From Paralimibaculum aggregatum (lineage in GTDB: Bacteria > Pseudomonadota > Alphaproteobacteria > Rhodobacterales > Rhodobacteraceae), in contig NZ_BSYI01000018.1 of the NCBI RefSeq assembly GCF_030270585.1, positions 1 to 64,000 on the forward strand: a stretch of 64,000 bases of DNA. Reading direction: 5' to 3'. Shown piece after piece: positions 1 to 7,329 of the stretch (its first letter is position 1; each line of letters opens with the position of its first letter). Under the pieces are notes generated by a model. The model searched no databases and was not told the DNA's origin. It saw only the letters and a program-made list of their open reading frames with translations. A program made the translations under genes and the position numbers.

Positions 1-157
1 ACGCTCCTCCCAGCCGGCAATGATCGGATCGATCCAGGCCCAGGCCGTCATGCAGCCGGTGATACAGCGCCGGGATCAGCTTGCGCCGCGCCAGATCCCC
101 CGTCGCGCCGAACACCACGAGATCGAAGGCCCCGACAGGAACAACACGCGCAACCAT
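1..157 (-). pseudogene. zwf: zwf remnant: glucose-6-phosphate dehydrogenase start joined out of frame to its C-terminal part
   Basis: Reading leftward from an ATG at 157-155, preceded by a good ribosome site (GGAGGG, about 8 bases upstream), the first 34 codons give the Zwf N-terminus with the NADP-binding motif FGATGDLARRK and then LIPALYHR. From about position 51 the next frame over reads TAWAWIDPIIAGWEER, which matches the conserved tail of Zwf (the AWxWIDPI region near the C-terminus). The roughly 420 residues of catalytic core normally between these two parts are absent, and the two parts are in different frames. The gene continues beyond the left edge. As written it cannot make active enzyme. 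It may be a true deletion or a collapsed assembly; the sequence does not decide. Confidence 0.7.
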
Positions 158-251
158 CAGACAGACCCTCCGGCCGGGGCGCCGCCGCAGCCGCCATGCG
201 GCGCACGGCACCAGCGCGGCGTGCCATGCCGCGGAACCCTCTCCGGACCGC

Positions 252-971
252 TCAATCCGGGAGGCGCCGGCCGATCCCCCAGCGATAGGGAAACCACCAG
301 CCGATCTCGAGCGCGTCCGGCGCCAGCCCCGCGGCACGGCCGAGCACCTGGAAGTCCTTCCGGCGGAACGCCCGGCGCACCGAGAGCGGCGCATCGTGGC
401 GCACGAAGCGGTGCAGCGGCACCAGCCGGGTGACGAGACCGGCGAACCCCGCCGGCACCGGATGGCGGTGCAGGTCGTTGATGAACCAGCCGATCCGCGC
501 CTGGCGCTCCTGCCAGCGCAGGAAGCGCACGAGATCCCCGTCGTCCAGATGATGGGCGAGCAGCGCGCTGATCACCAGGTCGACCGGGCGCTCCGGCTCC
601 CAGTCGAACACGTTGGCGGCGAGGTAGCGGATTCCGTCCGCGGCCGGGGTGGCGGCGCGCGCCGCGGCCGTCGCCGCCGGGTTGATGTCGATGCCGGTGA
701 GCTCCAGCGCGATGCCCCGCGCCCGGCCCCATGCCGCGATCCGGCGCAGCATGGCGCCGCGGCCGGCGCCGATATCGGCGATGGCGAGGCGTCTGCGATC
801 CCCGGCCACCCGATCGAGCCAGGCCAGCGTCGGGCGATGGCCGCGCACCAGGCCGTCCAGCCATTCGATGTCGCGCAGGCAGCGGTCCATCTCGGCGGCG
901 GAGACCCTCTCGACATCCATCCTCTCGGCCCGCCGCACCCGCCCGGGGAGCAGCGGCGCCGGCCCGCTCAC
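252..971 (-). CDS. class I SAM-dependent methyltransferase of the polyketide cluster
   Basis: A 239-residue Rossmann-fold methyltransferase. Motif I is DIGAGRGAMLRRI at about residues 65-77, followed by the acidic SAM-ribose contact in TGIDINPAA. I place the start at the GTG at 971 because it overlaps the type III polyketide synthase stop as GTGA and has GGGAG about 12 bases upstream; an internal ATG at 920 is the alternative. The overlap implies translational coupling to the synthase, so it probably methylates the synthase product, as methyltransferases beside bacterial alkylresorcinol or alkylpyrone synthases do. The substrate is inference. It is the last gene of the operon that begins with the acyl carrier protein at 5319. 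Confidence 0.8.
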   Translation of the reverse strand: MSGPAPLLPGRVRRAERMDVERVSAAEMDRCLRDIEWLDGLVRGHRPTLAWLDRVAGDRRRLAIADIGAGRGAMLRRIAAWGRARGIALELTGIDINPAATAAARAATPAADGIRYLAANVFDWEPERPVDLVISALLAHHLDDGDLVRFLRWQERQARIGWFINDLHRHPVPAGFAGLVTRLVPLHRFVRHDAPLSVRRAFRRKDFQVLGRAAGLAPDALEIGWWFPYRWGIGRRLPD

Positions 972-2068
972 CCCGTCGCCGACTCCCGGAAGATCATGCT
1001 CTCGATGCTGAGCCCCGGCCCGAAGCCGATGGCGATGCCGGCGCGCCCCGACTGCGGCGCCTCGAGCATCCGCTTGAGCACGAAGGACAGCGTGGCCGAG
1101 GACATGTTGCCATAATCCCGCAGCACCGAGCGCGAGGTGGCGAGATCCGCCTCCGGCAGGTCGAGGCCGCTCGCCACCGCATCGAGGATCGTGCGCCCGC
1201 CCGGATGCACCGCCCAGAGCCCGACCTCGCCGCCCTCGATCCGCGCCTTCAGCCCGGCGACATGCCCCGGCACGGTGCGCGCGATGATCCGCGGCACCTG
1301 GCCGGAGAGCCACATGTCGAAGCCGTCATCGCCGATGTTCCAGGTGATCTTGTCCTCGGTCTCCGGCGCGATGTCGGAGGCGAAGCCGTCGAGCCGCAGC
1401 CCCGTCGGCTCGGCGCTGACGATGCTGGCCGCCGCGCCGTCGGCAAACAGCAGGAACATCAGCGCGGTGTTGAGCGGCGTGTCCGGCGTGATCTCCTGCA
1501 GATGCAGCGTGCAGAGCTCGATGTTGAGCGTCAGCACCCGCGCCTCCGGCTCCGAGCGGACGATGTGGCGCGCGGTCTTGAAGCCGTTCATCGCCGCGTT
1601 GCAGCCCATGAAGCCGATCAGCGTGCGCTCGACCCGGCTGTCGAGCCCGTGCTTCGCGATCAGGTGGCCGTCGAGCCCCGGCGCGACGAAGCCGGTGCAG
1701 GAGGTGATGACGAGATGCGTGACCCCCTCGGCGGCATTGTGCCCGAGCCGCGCCGAGAGATCGGCCAGCGCCCGGTCGGCCAGCGCCGGGCTGTCCTGCT
1801 CGAAGCGGCGCATCCGCGTGCCGGTGGTCGGGAAGGCGCCGGGGCGGTAGAAGCCGTCGCGGCAGTAGCGCTCGGCCATCTCCTCGGGCGAGACCGGCTC
1901 GATCGAGGAATAGCGGTGCTCGATGCCGGAGCGCTCGGCGAGCTTGCCGAAGGCCTTGCGCTCCTTGTCGCCGGGGAGCAGCCCCGGCACGGCATCCACG
2001 AAGGCGGCGTGGATGTCGTGATCGGGCACACCGGTGCCGATGGCGTTGAGAAAAGCGTCCATGACCAT
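968..2068 (-). CDS. type III polyketide synthase (chalcone/stilbene synthase family)
   Basis: A 366-residue homodimeric-type ketosynthase that normally extends an acyl starter with malonyl-CoA and cyclises it to resorcinols or pyrones. The Cys-His-Asn triad is visible: Cys in GFMGCNAAMNG, His in WAVHPGGRTILDAV and Asn in DYGNMSSATLSFVL. The fold marker TSCTGFVAPGLD is also present. I chose the ATG at 2068 because AAGGGA lies about 10 bases upstream; two earlier in-frame residues upstream lack a ribosome site. It follows two ketosynthase genes, a dehydratase and an acyl carrier protein, which suggests that its acyl starter is made and delivered by that dedicated machinery rather than taken from the CoA pool. 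Family assignment is firm; product is unknown. Confidence 0.92.
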   Translation of the reverse strand: MVMDAFLNAIGTGVPDHDIHAAFVDAVPGLLPGDKERKAFGKLAERSGIEHRYSSIEPVSPEEMAERYCRDGFYRPGAFPTTGTRMRRFEQDSPALADRALADLSARLGHNAAEGVTHLVITSCTGFVAPGLDGHLIAKHGLDSRVERTLIGFMGCNAAMNGFKTARHIVRSEPEARVLTLNIELCTLHLQEITPDTPLNTALMFLLFADGAAASIVSAEPTGLRLDGFASDIAPETEDKITWNIGDDGFDMWLSGQVPRIIARTVPGHVAGLKARIEGGEVGLWAVHPGGRTILDAVASGLDLPEADLATSRSVLRDYGNMSSATLSFVLKRMLEAPQSGRAGIAIGFGPGLSIESMIFRESATG

Positions 2069-2125
2069 GGTCCAGTCTATCCCTTTCGCGGACCCGCCGC
2101 CACGTCGTTGCATACGCGGGCCGGG

Positions 2126-3394
2126 TCAGCCCCCCGCTCGGTTCCCCGGCCCGGCGGAAAGCACCAGGCAGGCATTCTGGCCGCCGAACCCGAAAGAATT
2201 CGACAACACGTGCCGCAGCCGCGCCGGGCGCGCGCCTTCGGCCACCGGGTCGAGCGCGATCTCCGGGTCCTGCGTCTCGATGTTGATCGTCGGCAGGATG
2301 ACCTGCTCGCGCAGCATCATCAGCACCGCCACCGCCTCGATGGCGCCGGCCGCCGAAAGCGTGTGCCCGATCATCGACTTGGTGGAGGAGACCGGCAGCC
2401 GCGGCATCCGCTCGCCGAAGACGAGGCCGCAGCTCAGCGCCTCCATCTTGTCGTTCTCCGGCGTCGAGGTGCCGTGGGCGTTGACATAGTCGATATCGTC
2501 CGGCGCCAGCCCGGCCCGCGCGATCGCCGCCCGCATCGCCGTCGCCGCCGGCATCCCGCTCGGGTCGGAGCGGGTGCGGTGATGGCCGTCGGTGGTCTCG
2601 CCCCAGCCGGCGATCCGCCCGAGGATCCGCGCGCCGCGGGCCTCCGCCGCCGCCCGGCTCTCGAGCACCAGCGCGCCGGCCCCCTCGCCGGGGACGAAGC
2701 CGTCGCGGTCCACATCGAAGGGGCGCGAGGCGGTCTCCGGGCTGTCGTTGCGCCGCGACAGCGCCGCCAGCAGCGAGAAGCGCGTCAGCATCTCGGGGCT
2801 CAGCGAGGCATCCGCGCCGCCTGCGATGGCGGCCTCGCAATCGCCGCGGGTGATCGCCTCCGCCGCCGTCTGGATCGCCGTGGCGCCCGACGAGCAGGCG
2901 GTGGAGAGCACCACCGGCATATCCCGGATCGCGAACCGGTCGGCCAGCCGCGCGGCCACGTGATGCGAGCGGATCCGGCCGTAGAGCGGGCGGAACCCGG
3001 GCTGGCCGGCCACCGCGAGCAGCGCCGTGTCGCCGCCGGCCGGCATCTCCGCCCCTGCGGCGAGGGCGAGCCGGTCCGGCCAGTCGAGAAAGATCGGCGG
3101 CAGGCCGATCACCAGCGGCCCGGGAAAGGCACTGCCGCCGAGACCGCTCTCGGCCAGCGCCTCCTCGATGGCGAGCGCGCCATAATGCTCGGCGAGGTCT
3201 CCGGGCCGCTGCCCCTCGGTCCCCGCCAGCGGCACCGCGGCGGCAAACTGGGTGCGCTGGCCCTCGACCGGGAAGCGCGTCAGCATCCGGGCGCCGGAGC
3301 GGCCCTCGCGCATCGCCGCCCAGTTATCCGCCGCGCCGATGCCCAGCGCGGTTACGATGCCGATCCCCGTGACGACAACCTCGCGCCCGCTCAT
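2126..3394 (-). CDS. beta-ketoacyl-ACP synthase II-like ketosynthase (active partner)
   Basis: A 422-residue FabF-type condensing enzyme. The catalytic Cys is in STACSSGATAIQ, the first catalytic His in NAHGTSTPENDKMEA and the second in KSMIGHTLSAAGAIEA, so the triad is complete. Its start overlaps the stop of the preceding ketosynthase-like gene by four bases (ATGA). The pairing of a competent ketosynthase with an adjacent homologue lacking the cysteine resembles the ketosynthase/chain-length-factor heterodimers of type II polyketide synthases. It is unlikely to be the primary fabF, which normally sits beside acpP and fabG. Expected to elongate an acyl chain on the carrier protein encoded at the head of this operon. 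Confidence 0.88.
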   Translation of the reverse strand: MSGREVVVTGIGIVTALGIGAADNWAAMREGRSGARMLTRFPVEGQRTQFAAAVPLAGTEGQRPGDLAEHYGALAIEEALAESGLGGSAFPGPLVIGLPPIFLDWPDRLALAAGAEMPAGGDTALLAVAGQPGFRPLYGRIRSHHVAARLADRFAIRDMPVVLSTACSSGATAIQTAAEAITRGDCEAAIAGGADASLSPEMLTRFSLLAALSRRNDSPETASRPFDVDRDGFVPGEGAGALVLESRAAAEARGARILGRIAGWGETTDGHHRTRSDPSGMPAATAMRAAIARAGLAPDDIDYVNAHGTSTPENDKMEALSCGLVFGERMPRLPVSSTKSMIGHTLSAAGAIEAVAVLMMLREQVILPTINIETQDPEIALDPVAEGARPARLRHVLSNSFGFGGQNACLVLSAGPGNRAGG

Positions 3395-4533
3395 GCCGCC
3401 GCCTCCACCAGCGCCGCCGCCTCGCCCCGCCAGTGCGCACCGCCGCTGACGAGCACCCGCGGCGCGTCTCCGGCCGCCACCGCCAGGGCGGCGAGCGCCA
3501 CCGCGGCGGGAAATGAGGCATCCATGCCGTGCCCCGCGAGATCGCCGAGCGCGACGATCTCCGCCGCCGGGCAGGCCGCCCGGATCGCCGCCAGCTCGGC
3601 CTGGCTCCGCGCCGGCATGCCCGAGGCCGCCGAGATCGCCAGCGGCACCGCGGCGCCCGCCGCGAGGCCGGCCAGCGCCGCGGCAAGGGGCCCGAGATCA
3701 CTGCCGCCACCCGGCCCGGTCCAGGAGGAGACCAGCCCAGAGAGCCGCGCCAGCACCGGCGCGCCGCGGGCCGCCGCCGCGGCGGCAGGCTCCAGCATCA
3801 GGAAGGCCGACATCGCCCCCGGCACGATCCCGCGCCGGCCGGCATCGAAGACCGGCACCACCGGCCCCTCGTGCAGGAGCCCGCCGATGGCCAGCGCCAG
3901 GATCCGGTCCGGCGGCGCGACATTGTAGGCCCCGCCCACCAGCAGCCCCGCGCTCTGCCCCGCCTCGATCCGCGCCAGCGCCGCGGCCAGGGCCTGCATG
4001 CCGCCGGTCTCCTCGCCCATGAAGGTGCGCGAGCCGCCGCCGAGCCCGTGCACGATGGCGATGTTGCCGCCGAGCATGTTGGGCAGCTGCGCCAGCATCG
4101 AGGAGGGTTTCAGCTCGCGCTGCAGCCGGGCGTTGAGCTCCGGCCCCCAGTCGGCCATGCCGGCCAGCGCGCCGATCACTGCGGCATCCGCCTCCGGGTC
4201 GCGCCCGCCGCCATCCGCGGCGACATGCAGCTCGACACGCGCCATCGCCTCCACGTCGCCAAGCAGCCCGGCCGCCTCCAGCGCATCGCCCGCGGCGGTG
4301 ACGCCGAGCAGCTGCCAGTGTTCCATCTGCCGCCGGTCGCTGCGCTTCGGCACCCGCCGCTCGAGATCGACATCGGCCGCGGCATGGAAGGCGAAGGGCG
4401 GGTGGGTCTCGCTGTCCGGCACCGGGCCGCGCCGCGCCCGCAGCGCCGCAAGATGCGCCTCCGGGCTCTCGCCCGCTGCCGAGACGATGCCGATGCCCGT
4501 GATCGCCGCGCCCCTGATCGCCCCGCCGCTCAT
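3391..4533 (-). CDS. ketosynthase-like protein lacking the catalytic Cys (possible chain-length-factor analogue)
   Basis: A 380-residue thiolase-fold protein. It begins with the ketosynthase signature ITGIGIVSAAGES. At the nucleophile elbow, where active enzymes have ACSSG, it has FMGEETGG, so Glu stands where Cys should be. The first catalytic His region is degenerate (ISAASGMPARS in place of NAHGT), but a GHGMDAS segment keeps the second His. Loss of the cysteine with retention of the fold is the hallmark of chain-length factors, which usually carry Gln here; Glu is unusual. Both ends overlap their neighbours by four bases, so expression is tightly coupled. I infer a heterodimer with the ketosynthase at 2126-3394. 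Confidence 0.8.
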   Translation of the reverse strand: MSGGAIRGAAITGIGIVSAAGESPEAHLAALRARRGPVPDSETHPPFAFHAAADVDLERRVPKRSDRRQMEHWQLLGVTAAGDALEAAGLLGDVEAMARVELHVAADGGGRDPEADAAVIGALAGMADWGPELNARLQRELKPSSMLAQLPNMLGGNIAIVHGLGGGSRTFMGEETGGMQALAAALARIEAGQSAGLLVGGAYNVAPPDRILALAIGGLLHEGPVVPVFDAGRRGIVPGAMSAFLMLEPAAAAAARGAPVLARLSGLVSSWTGPGGGSDLGPLAAALAGLAAGAAVPLAISAASGMPARSQAELAAIRAACPAAEIVALGDLAGHGMDASFPAAVALAALAVAAGDAPRVLVSGGAHWRGEAAALVEAAA

Positions 4534-4994
4534 CCGCCCGCCGCCCCGATCAGCCCGAGCGCCTCGGCCCGCGCCCGCAGGATGTCCAGCACCTGGCCGA
4601 ACTCGGCCGCGAGGCGGAAGCGCAGCGCGGCATCGGCCACCTGCCGCCCCTCGCTGCGGATCTCGGCGGTGGCCGCGACATAGCCCGAGCCCTCGGTCTC
4701 CACCGCCATCGCGATCTCCAGCGCCGCGCCGGGGCCGACATAGGCCCGGAAGCGCGCCCGGTCGATCGCCATCAGCACCGGCAGCCGGGCGAAATCGCGC
4801 CGCTTGAGGATGAGGAAGCCGCAGGCCTGCGCCATGATCTCGGTGAGCATGGTGCCCGGCACCAGCGGCGCCCCCGGGAAATGGCCCTCGAAGACCGGGC
4901 TCTCCATCGGCAGCCGCGAGCGCGCGCGCAGGGTTCCGCCGGCGGCGTCGAGCGCCACCACCTCGTCGATCAGCTCGAGATATTCGAGGCGCAT
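4530..4994 (-). CDS. FabZ/FabA-like 3-hydroxyacyl-ACP dehydratase
   Basis: A 154-residue single hot-dog domain. The motif FEGHFPGAPLVPG at about residues 35-47 carries the catalytic His of the FabZ family, and LTEIMAQACG supplies the acidic residue on the central helix. It would remove water from 3-hydroxyacyl chains on a carrier protein. No ketoreductase or enoyl reductase lies in the cluster, so the housekeeping FabG would have to make its substrate. Its stop overlaps the next gene start (ATGA), and it starts 43 bases after the carrier protein stop. ApeI/ApeP-type dehydratases of aryl polyene clusters are an alternative relation. Confidence 0.82.
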   Translation of the reverse strand: MRLEYLELIDEVVALDAAGGTLRARSRLPMESPVFEGHFPGAPLVPGTMLTEIMAQACGFLILKRRDFARLPVLMAIDRARFRAYVGPGAALEIAMAVETEGSGYVAATAEIRSEGRQVADAALRFRLAAEFGQVLDILRARAEALGLIGAAGG

Positions 4995-5037
4995 CCCGCT
5001 CCCCCAGGCGACGCGCGCCCAGCCTGGCCGGCCGGGC

Positions 5038-5319
5038 TCACGCCGAGGCCTGCGCCGCGAGTTCCTCGATCCGCGCGCAGAAGTTCCGCATCAGGAAGTA
5101 GTGCTCCGCCGGAACCTCGCCCTTCTCGACCTTCTCCGCCCATTCCTCCACCGGCACCTCGACGTCGAAGGCCTTGTCGATGGCGAAGGTCACGTCGAAC
5201 ATGTCGATGCTGTCGAGCCCGAGATCCTCGGTCAGGTGGCTGTCCATGGTGATCGCGTCGCGCTCGACATCGGTGTTTTCCGCGATGATATCGGCGAGCC
5301 TGTCGAATGTCGAACTCAT
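5038..5319 (-). CDS. acyl carrier protein dedicated to the polyketide cluster
   Basis: A 93-residue acidic carrier protein. The phosphopantetheine attachment Ser lies in DLGLDSIDMFDV. The C-terminus is longer than that of housekeeping AcpP and contains a charged VEEWAEKVEKGEV segment. I chose the ATG at 5319, which has GGAAG about 8 bases upstream; 14 residues further upstream are open but look less like a carrier protein. It is the first gene of the operon that continues with the dehydratase, the two ketosynthase genes, the type III synthase and the methyltransferase. No phosphopantetheinyl transferase is nearby, so a genomic one must activate it. Confidence 0.9.
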   Translation of the reverse strand: MSSTFDRLADIIAENTDVERDAITMDSHLTEDLGLDSIDMFDVTFAIDKAFDVEVPVEEWAEKVEKGEVPAEHYFLMRNFCARIEELAAQASA

Positions 5320-5383
5320 GGGATCACTTCCGCGCCTGAAACCTTCCGGGCCGAGTGACAAGCAGGCCCCGTTCCCTCACGGT

Positions 5384-5412
5384 CAGGATCACGCAATCGC
5401 GAGGAAAGTCAA
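5384..5412 (-). promoter_or_regulatory. candidate promoter of the polyketide operon
   Basis: On the minus strand TTGACT (5412-5407) matches a -35 element. It is followed after 17 bases by ATCCTG, a weak -10. It lies about 65 bases upstream of the acyl carrier protein start. The -10 match is poor, so this is only a candidate. Confidence 0.3.
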
Positions 5413-5760
5413 TCTTCTGGCGCCCGGTGCGGATGCGACTCATTCGTGAGCTGTCGCGCGCCGCGGCATCCCCGGCGGCGCTGGCGCCAGGGGCGCAAGG
5501 CGCGGCGCCCCGAATAACGACGCGCACGCAACACCCTGGGCATCACCGGATTTACAGACAATTCGCTTGAAACCCTGAAGACAAACTTCCGTATGACGAG
5601 ATCTTGCACGGCCTGGAAGCAACGCGCGGCGCATTGACTGGAGAATGCGAAGAAAGGGCAGATCGGCCACGACGCCGGAACCGGCACCCACGGCCTGTCG
5701 GCGGTCGCGGATGCCCAGCCGTGCAAAGGCGGGCCGCAAGGACCCTGACGTCGCGGCGCG
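5413..5760. other. non-coding stretch between polyketide operon and tRNA
   Basis: I see no convincing gene here. Several overlapping open frames exist on the minus strand, but none has a ribosome site or recognisable protein. The stretch is the leader side of the polyketide operon and the 3' flank of the tRNA. No integrase or direct repeat of the tRNA 3' end was noticed. Confidence 0.5.
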
Positions 5761-5837
5761 TGGTAGGCCCGGAGGGACTCGAACCCCCAACCAAACCGTT
5801 ATGAGCGGTCTGCTCTGACCAATTGAGCTACAGGCCC
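5761..5837 (-). tRNA. tRNA with CAU anticodon (Met elongator or Ile2)
   Basis: The minus strand folds as a complete cloverleaf with a genome-encoded CCA end. The acceptor begins GGGCCTG, the D arm is TAGCTCAATTGGTCAGAGC, the anticodon loop is CTCATAA with stem GACCG/CGGTT, and the T loop is TTCGAGT. Anticodon CAU with this body excludes initiator tRNA, which would have a C1-A72 mismatch. It is either elongator Met or the Ile2 tRNA whose wobble C is changed to lysidine by TilS, and tilS itself is at 50069-51427. Sequence inspection alone does not separate the two. Confidence 0.9.
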
Positions 5838-5913
5838 CCGCCCCGTCGATAATCCGGCGGGGCGGCCGGGGTCAATCTCCCGCGCGGGCCGGAGCGGCGC
5901 CGGCGGGGCGGGC

Positions 5914-6315
5914 TCAGAACTCGTCGCCCGGGGCCCAGCGCATGGCGTGGAGGAAGGCCCAGCGCCCGTCCTCGCGGCGATACCAGGCGGTGACGTTCTC
6001 CGCCGGGCCGAAGGACCAGGTGGCCTCAAGCAGGCGCTCGGGCGCAGCGGCGAGCGCCGCCCGGTCGAGATGGTTCAGGAGCTCTATCCGGAACTCCGAG
6101 ACATTGCCGTCCAGCAGGATTTCCTCCGCCTCTGCCGGTGGGCCGAAGCGCGCCTCCGCCTCGGCGAGGCTCAGCCCCGACAGCGCCGTGGCCTCGCCGC
6201 CGGCCTCGTTCCGCTCCGCGCCCATGGCGGCCTCCCTCTCTGGCTGCAGGTCTTCCGCCGCGGCCGCCACCACCAGCAGCGCCCCGGCGACCGGGCCGAT
6301 CCAGCGCCCGCTCAT
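5914..6315 (-). CDS. small exported protein coupled to the LysM-zincin gene
   Basis: A 133-residue protein with a clear signal peptide (MSGRWIGPVAGALLVVAAAA, cleavage near residue 20). The mature part is acidic and ends with aromatic-rich segments (AERLLEATWSFGPAENV is in the middle of this region, then WYRREDGRWAFLHAMRW). I recognise no family. Its ATG overlaps the stop of the upstream LysM-zincin gene as ATGA, so the two are translated together. A periplasmic partner coupled directly to a putative peptidase suggests an inhibitor or immunity role, but that is inference. It ends about 75 bases before the tRNA. Confidence 0.7.
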   Translation of the reverse strand: MSGRWIGPVAGALLVVAAAAEDLQPEREAAMGAERNEAGGEATALSGLSLAEAEARFGPPAEAEEILLDGNVSEFRIELLNHLDRAALAAAPERLLEATWSFGPAENVTAWYRREDGRWAFLHAMRWAPGDEF

Positions 6316-7163
6316 CCGACGCTCTTCACCTCGAATCTCGTGTTGGGGATGATCTTGTTCAGCTCCCAGATGATGTGGTCGGCATGGCGCTTCTTCAGCT
6401 CGGTGCCCCAGTTCATCATGCTGGCGCGCTCCTCCTTGTAGTCGCTGCCGTCCTTGTACTCGTCGCCATGGCCATGGCCCGAGGCCGCGTGCTTGGAGTT
6501 GCCGACCGCATGGCCGAACTCGTGGGCGGCGGGGAGGTTCTCGTATTTCTTCCCGTCCTCCTCGAACTCGTTCGGCACCAGGTCCTCGGTGTCGAGCTGG
6601 ATGGTCTGGGCGTTCCAGTTCACCTTGCTGCCCTTGCTGTCGCCCTTCGGGATCTTGGTCACCGTCACCGTCCAGTGCCCGCCCGAGGTCACGTACTTGA
6701 TGTCGAAGCTCACATCGAACACCGTGTCCTTGTAGTACCTGGCGAAATCCGACGTCCCCTTGCAGACGATCTTGTATTTCCCACTCCACTTCGCCCATAT
6801 CGCCTTGTCGACCTTGTTATGGAAGCCGATCTTCTCCTTCGAGGTCCACTTCTTCGCAGTGGCGCGCTTGTTGTAGATGTACTGCCATTTCTGCTGTACG
6901 AAGATCAGCTTCTTCTCGGCGTTGATGCTGATCGACATGCGCGGCAGGTCCTTCTTGTAGGCGGTCTTGGCCGGCTTCTTCGGGATGTCGGGGATGACGA
7001 TCTTGTCCCCGGGCTCGATCTGGTTGGGATCGGGCCTGAGCTTGCGGAACTTGGCGTTCTCCTTGGCCTGGTAGATCAGCTTCCAGCTGTCGATGCCGTG
7101 CTTCTTCGCGATCTTGCCGAGGGTCTCGCCCTTGCGCACCGTGTGCGTCACCGGTCCTGTCAT
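6312..7163 (-). CDS. LysM-domain protein with a metzincin-like HEFGH motif
   Basis: A 283-residue, lysine-rich basic protein without a signal peptide. Residues 5-55 form a LysM domain (HTVRKGETLGKIAKKHGID, ending EPGDKIVIPDI). Near residue 225 lies HEFGHAVGN, a zinc HExxH motif. It is followed by DEYKDGSDY and then SMMNWG, which looks like a metzincin Met-turn, and a terminal RHADHI helix. The start at 7163 has GGGAG eight bases upstream. The gene is visibly richer in A and T than its neighbours (around 55-60% GC), consistent with transfer. LysM plus zincin without a secretion signal is typical of cargo for contractile injection or type VI systems; a cytoplasmic peptidase is the alternative. 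Confidence 0.75.
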   Translation of the reverse strand: MTGPVTHTVRKGETLGKIAKKHGIDSWKLIYQAKENAKFRKLRPDPNQIEPGDKIVIPDIPKKPAKTAYKKDLPRMSISINAEKKLIFVQQKWQYIYNKRATAKKWTSKEKIGFHNKVDKAIWAKWSGKYKIVCKGTSDFARYYKDTVFDVSFDIKYVTSGGHWTVTVTKIPKGDSKGSKVNWNAQTIQLDTEDLVPNEFEEDGKKYENLPAAHEFGHAVGNSKHAASGHGHGDEYKDGSDYKEERASMMNWGTELKKRHADHIIWELNKIIPNTRFEVKSVG

Positions 7164-7329
7164 GTCTGTCTCCCAGCGCGGGGAAGGTTTCCCCAGTGTG
7201 AGGTTTAGTGCCCACGGCCTCAAGAAGAGGTTCACAACAGTTGCGCATCGGCTTTCCGCGGCGGCCCGGCTCGGATAAAGCTCGCCCGTGACACAAGGAG
7301 CGGCATCGCCGCAGGAGACGGAGCGCAGC

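Noticed and set aside
1-157. Ordinary zwf gene simply cut by the window edge
   Set aside because: The frame after LIPALYHR no longer matches Zwf, while the next frame shows the conserved C-terminal motif, so a plain edge truncation does not explain it.
731-3928. A 1065-codon plus-strand frame across the polyketide cluster
   Set aside because: It is antisense to intact, motif-rich ketosynthase and type III synthase genes and reads as Arg/Pro/Ala-rich low-complexity sequence, typical of shadow frames in high-GC DNA.
5761-7163. tRNA-linked integrative element around the CAU tRNA
   Set aside because: No integrase and no direct repeat of the tRNA 3' end was seen near 5761, so a site-specific island is not supported, though the low-GC pair next to it may be acquired.
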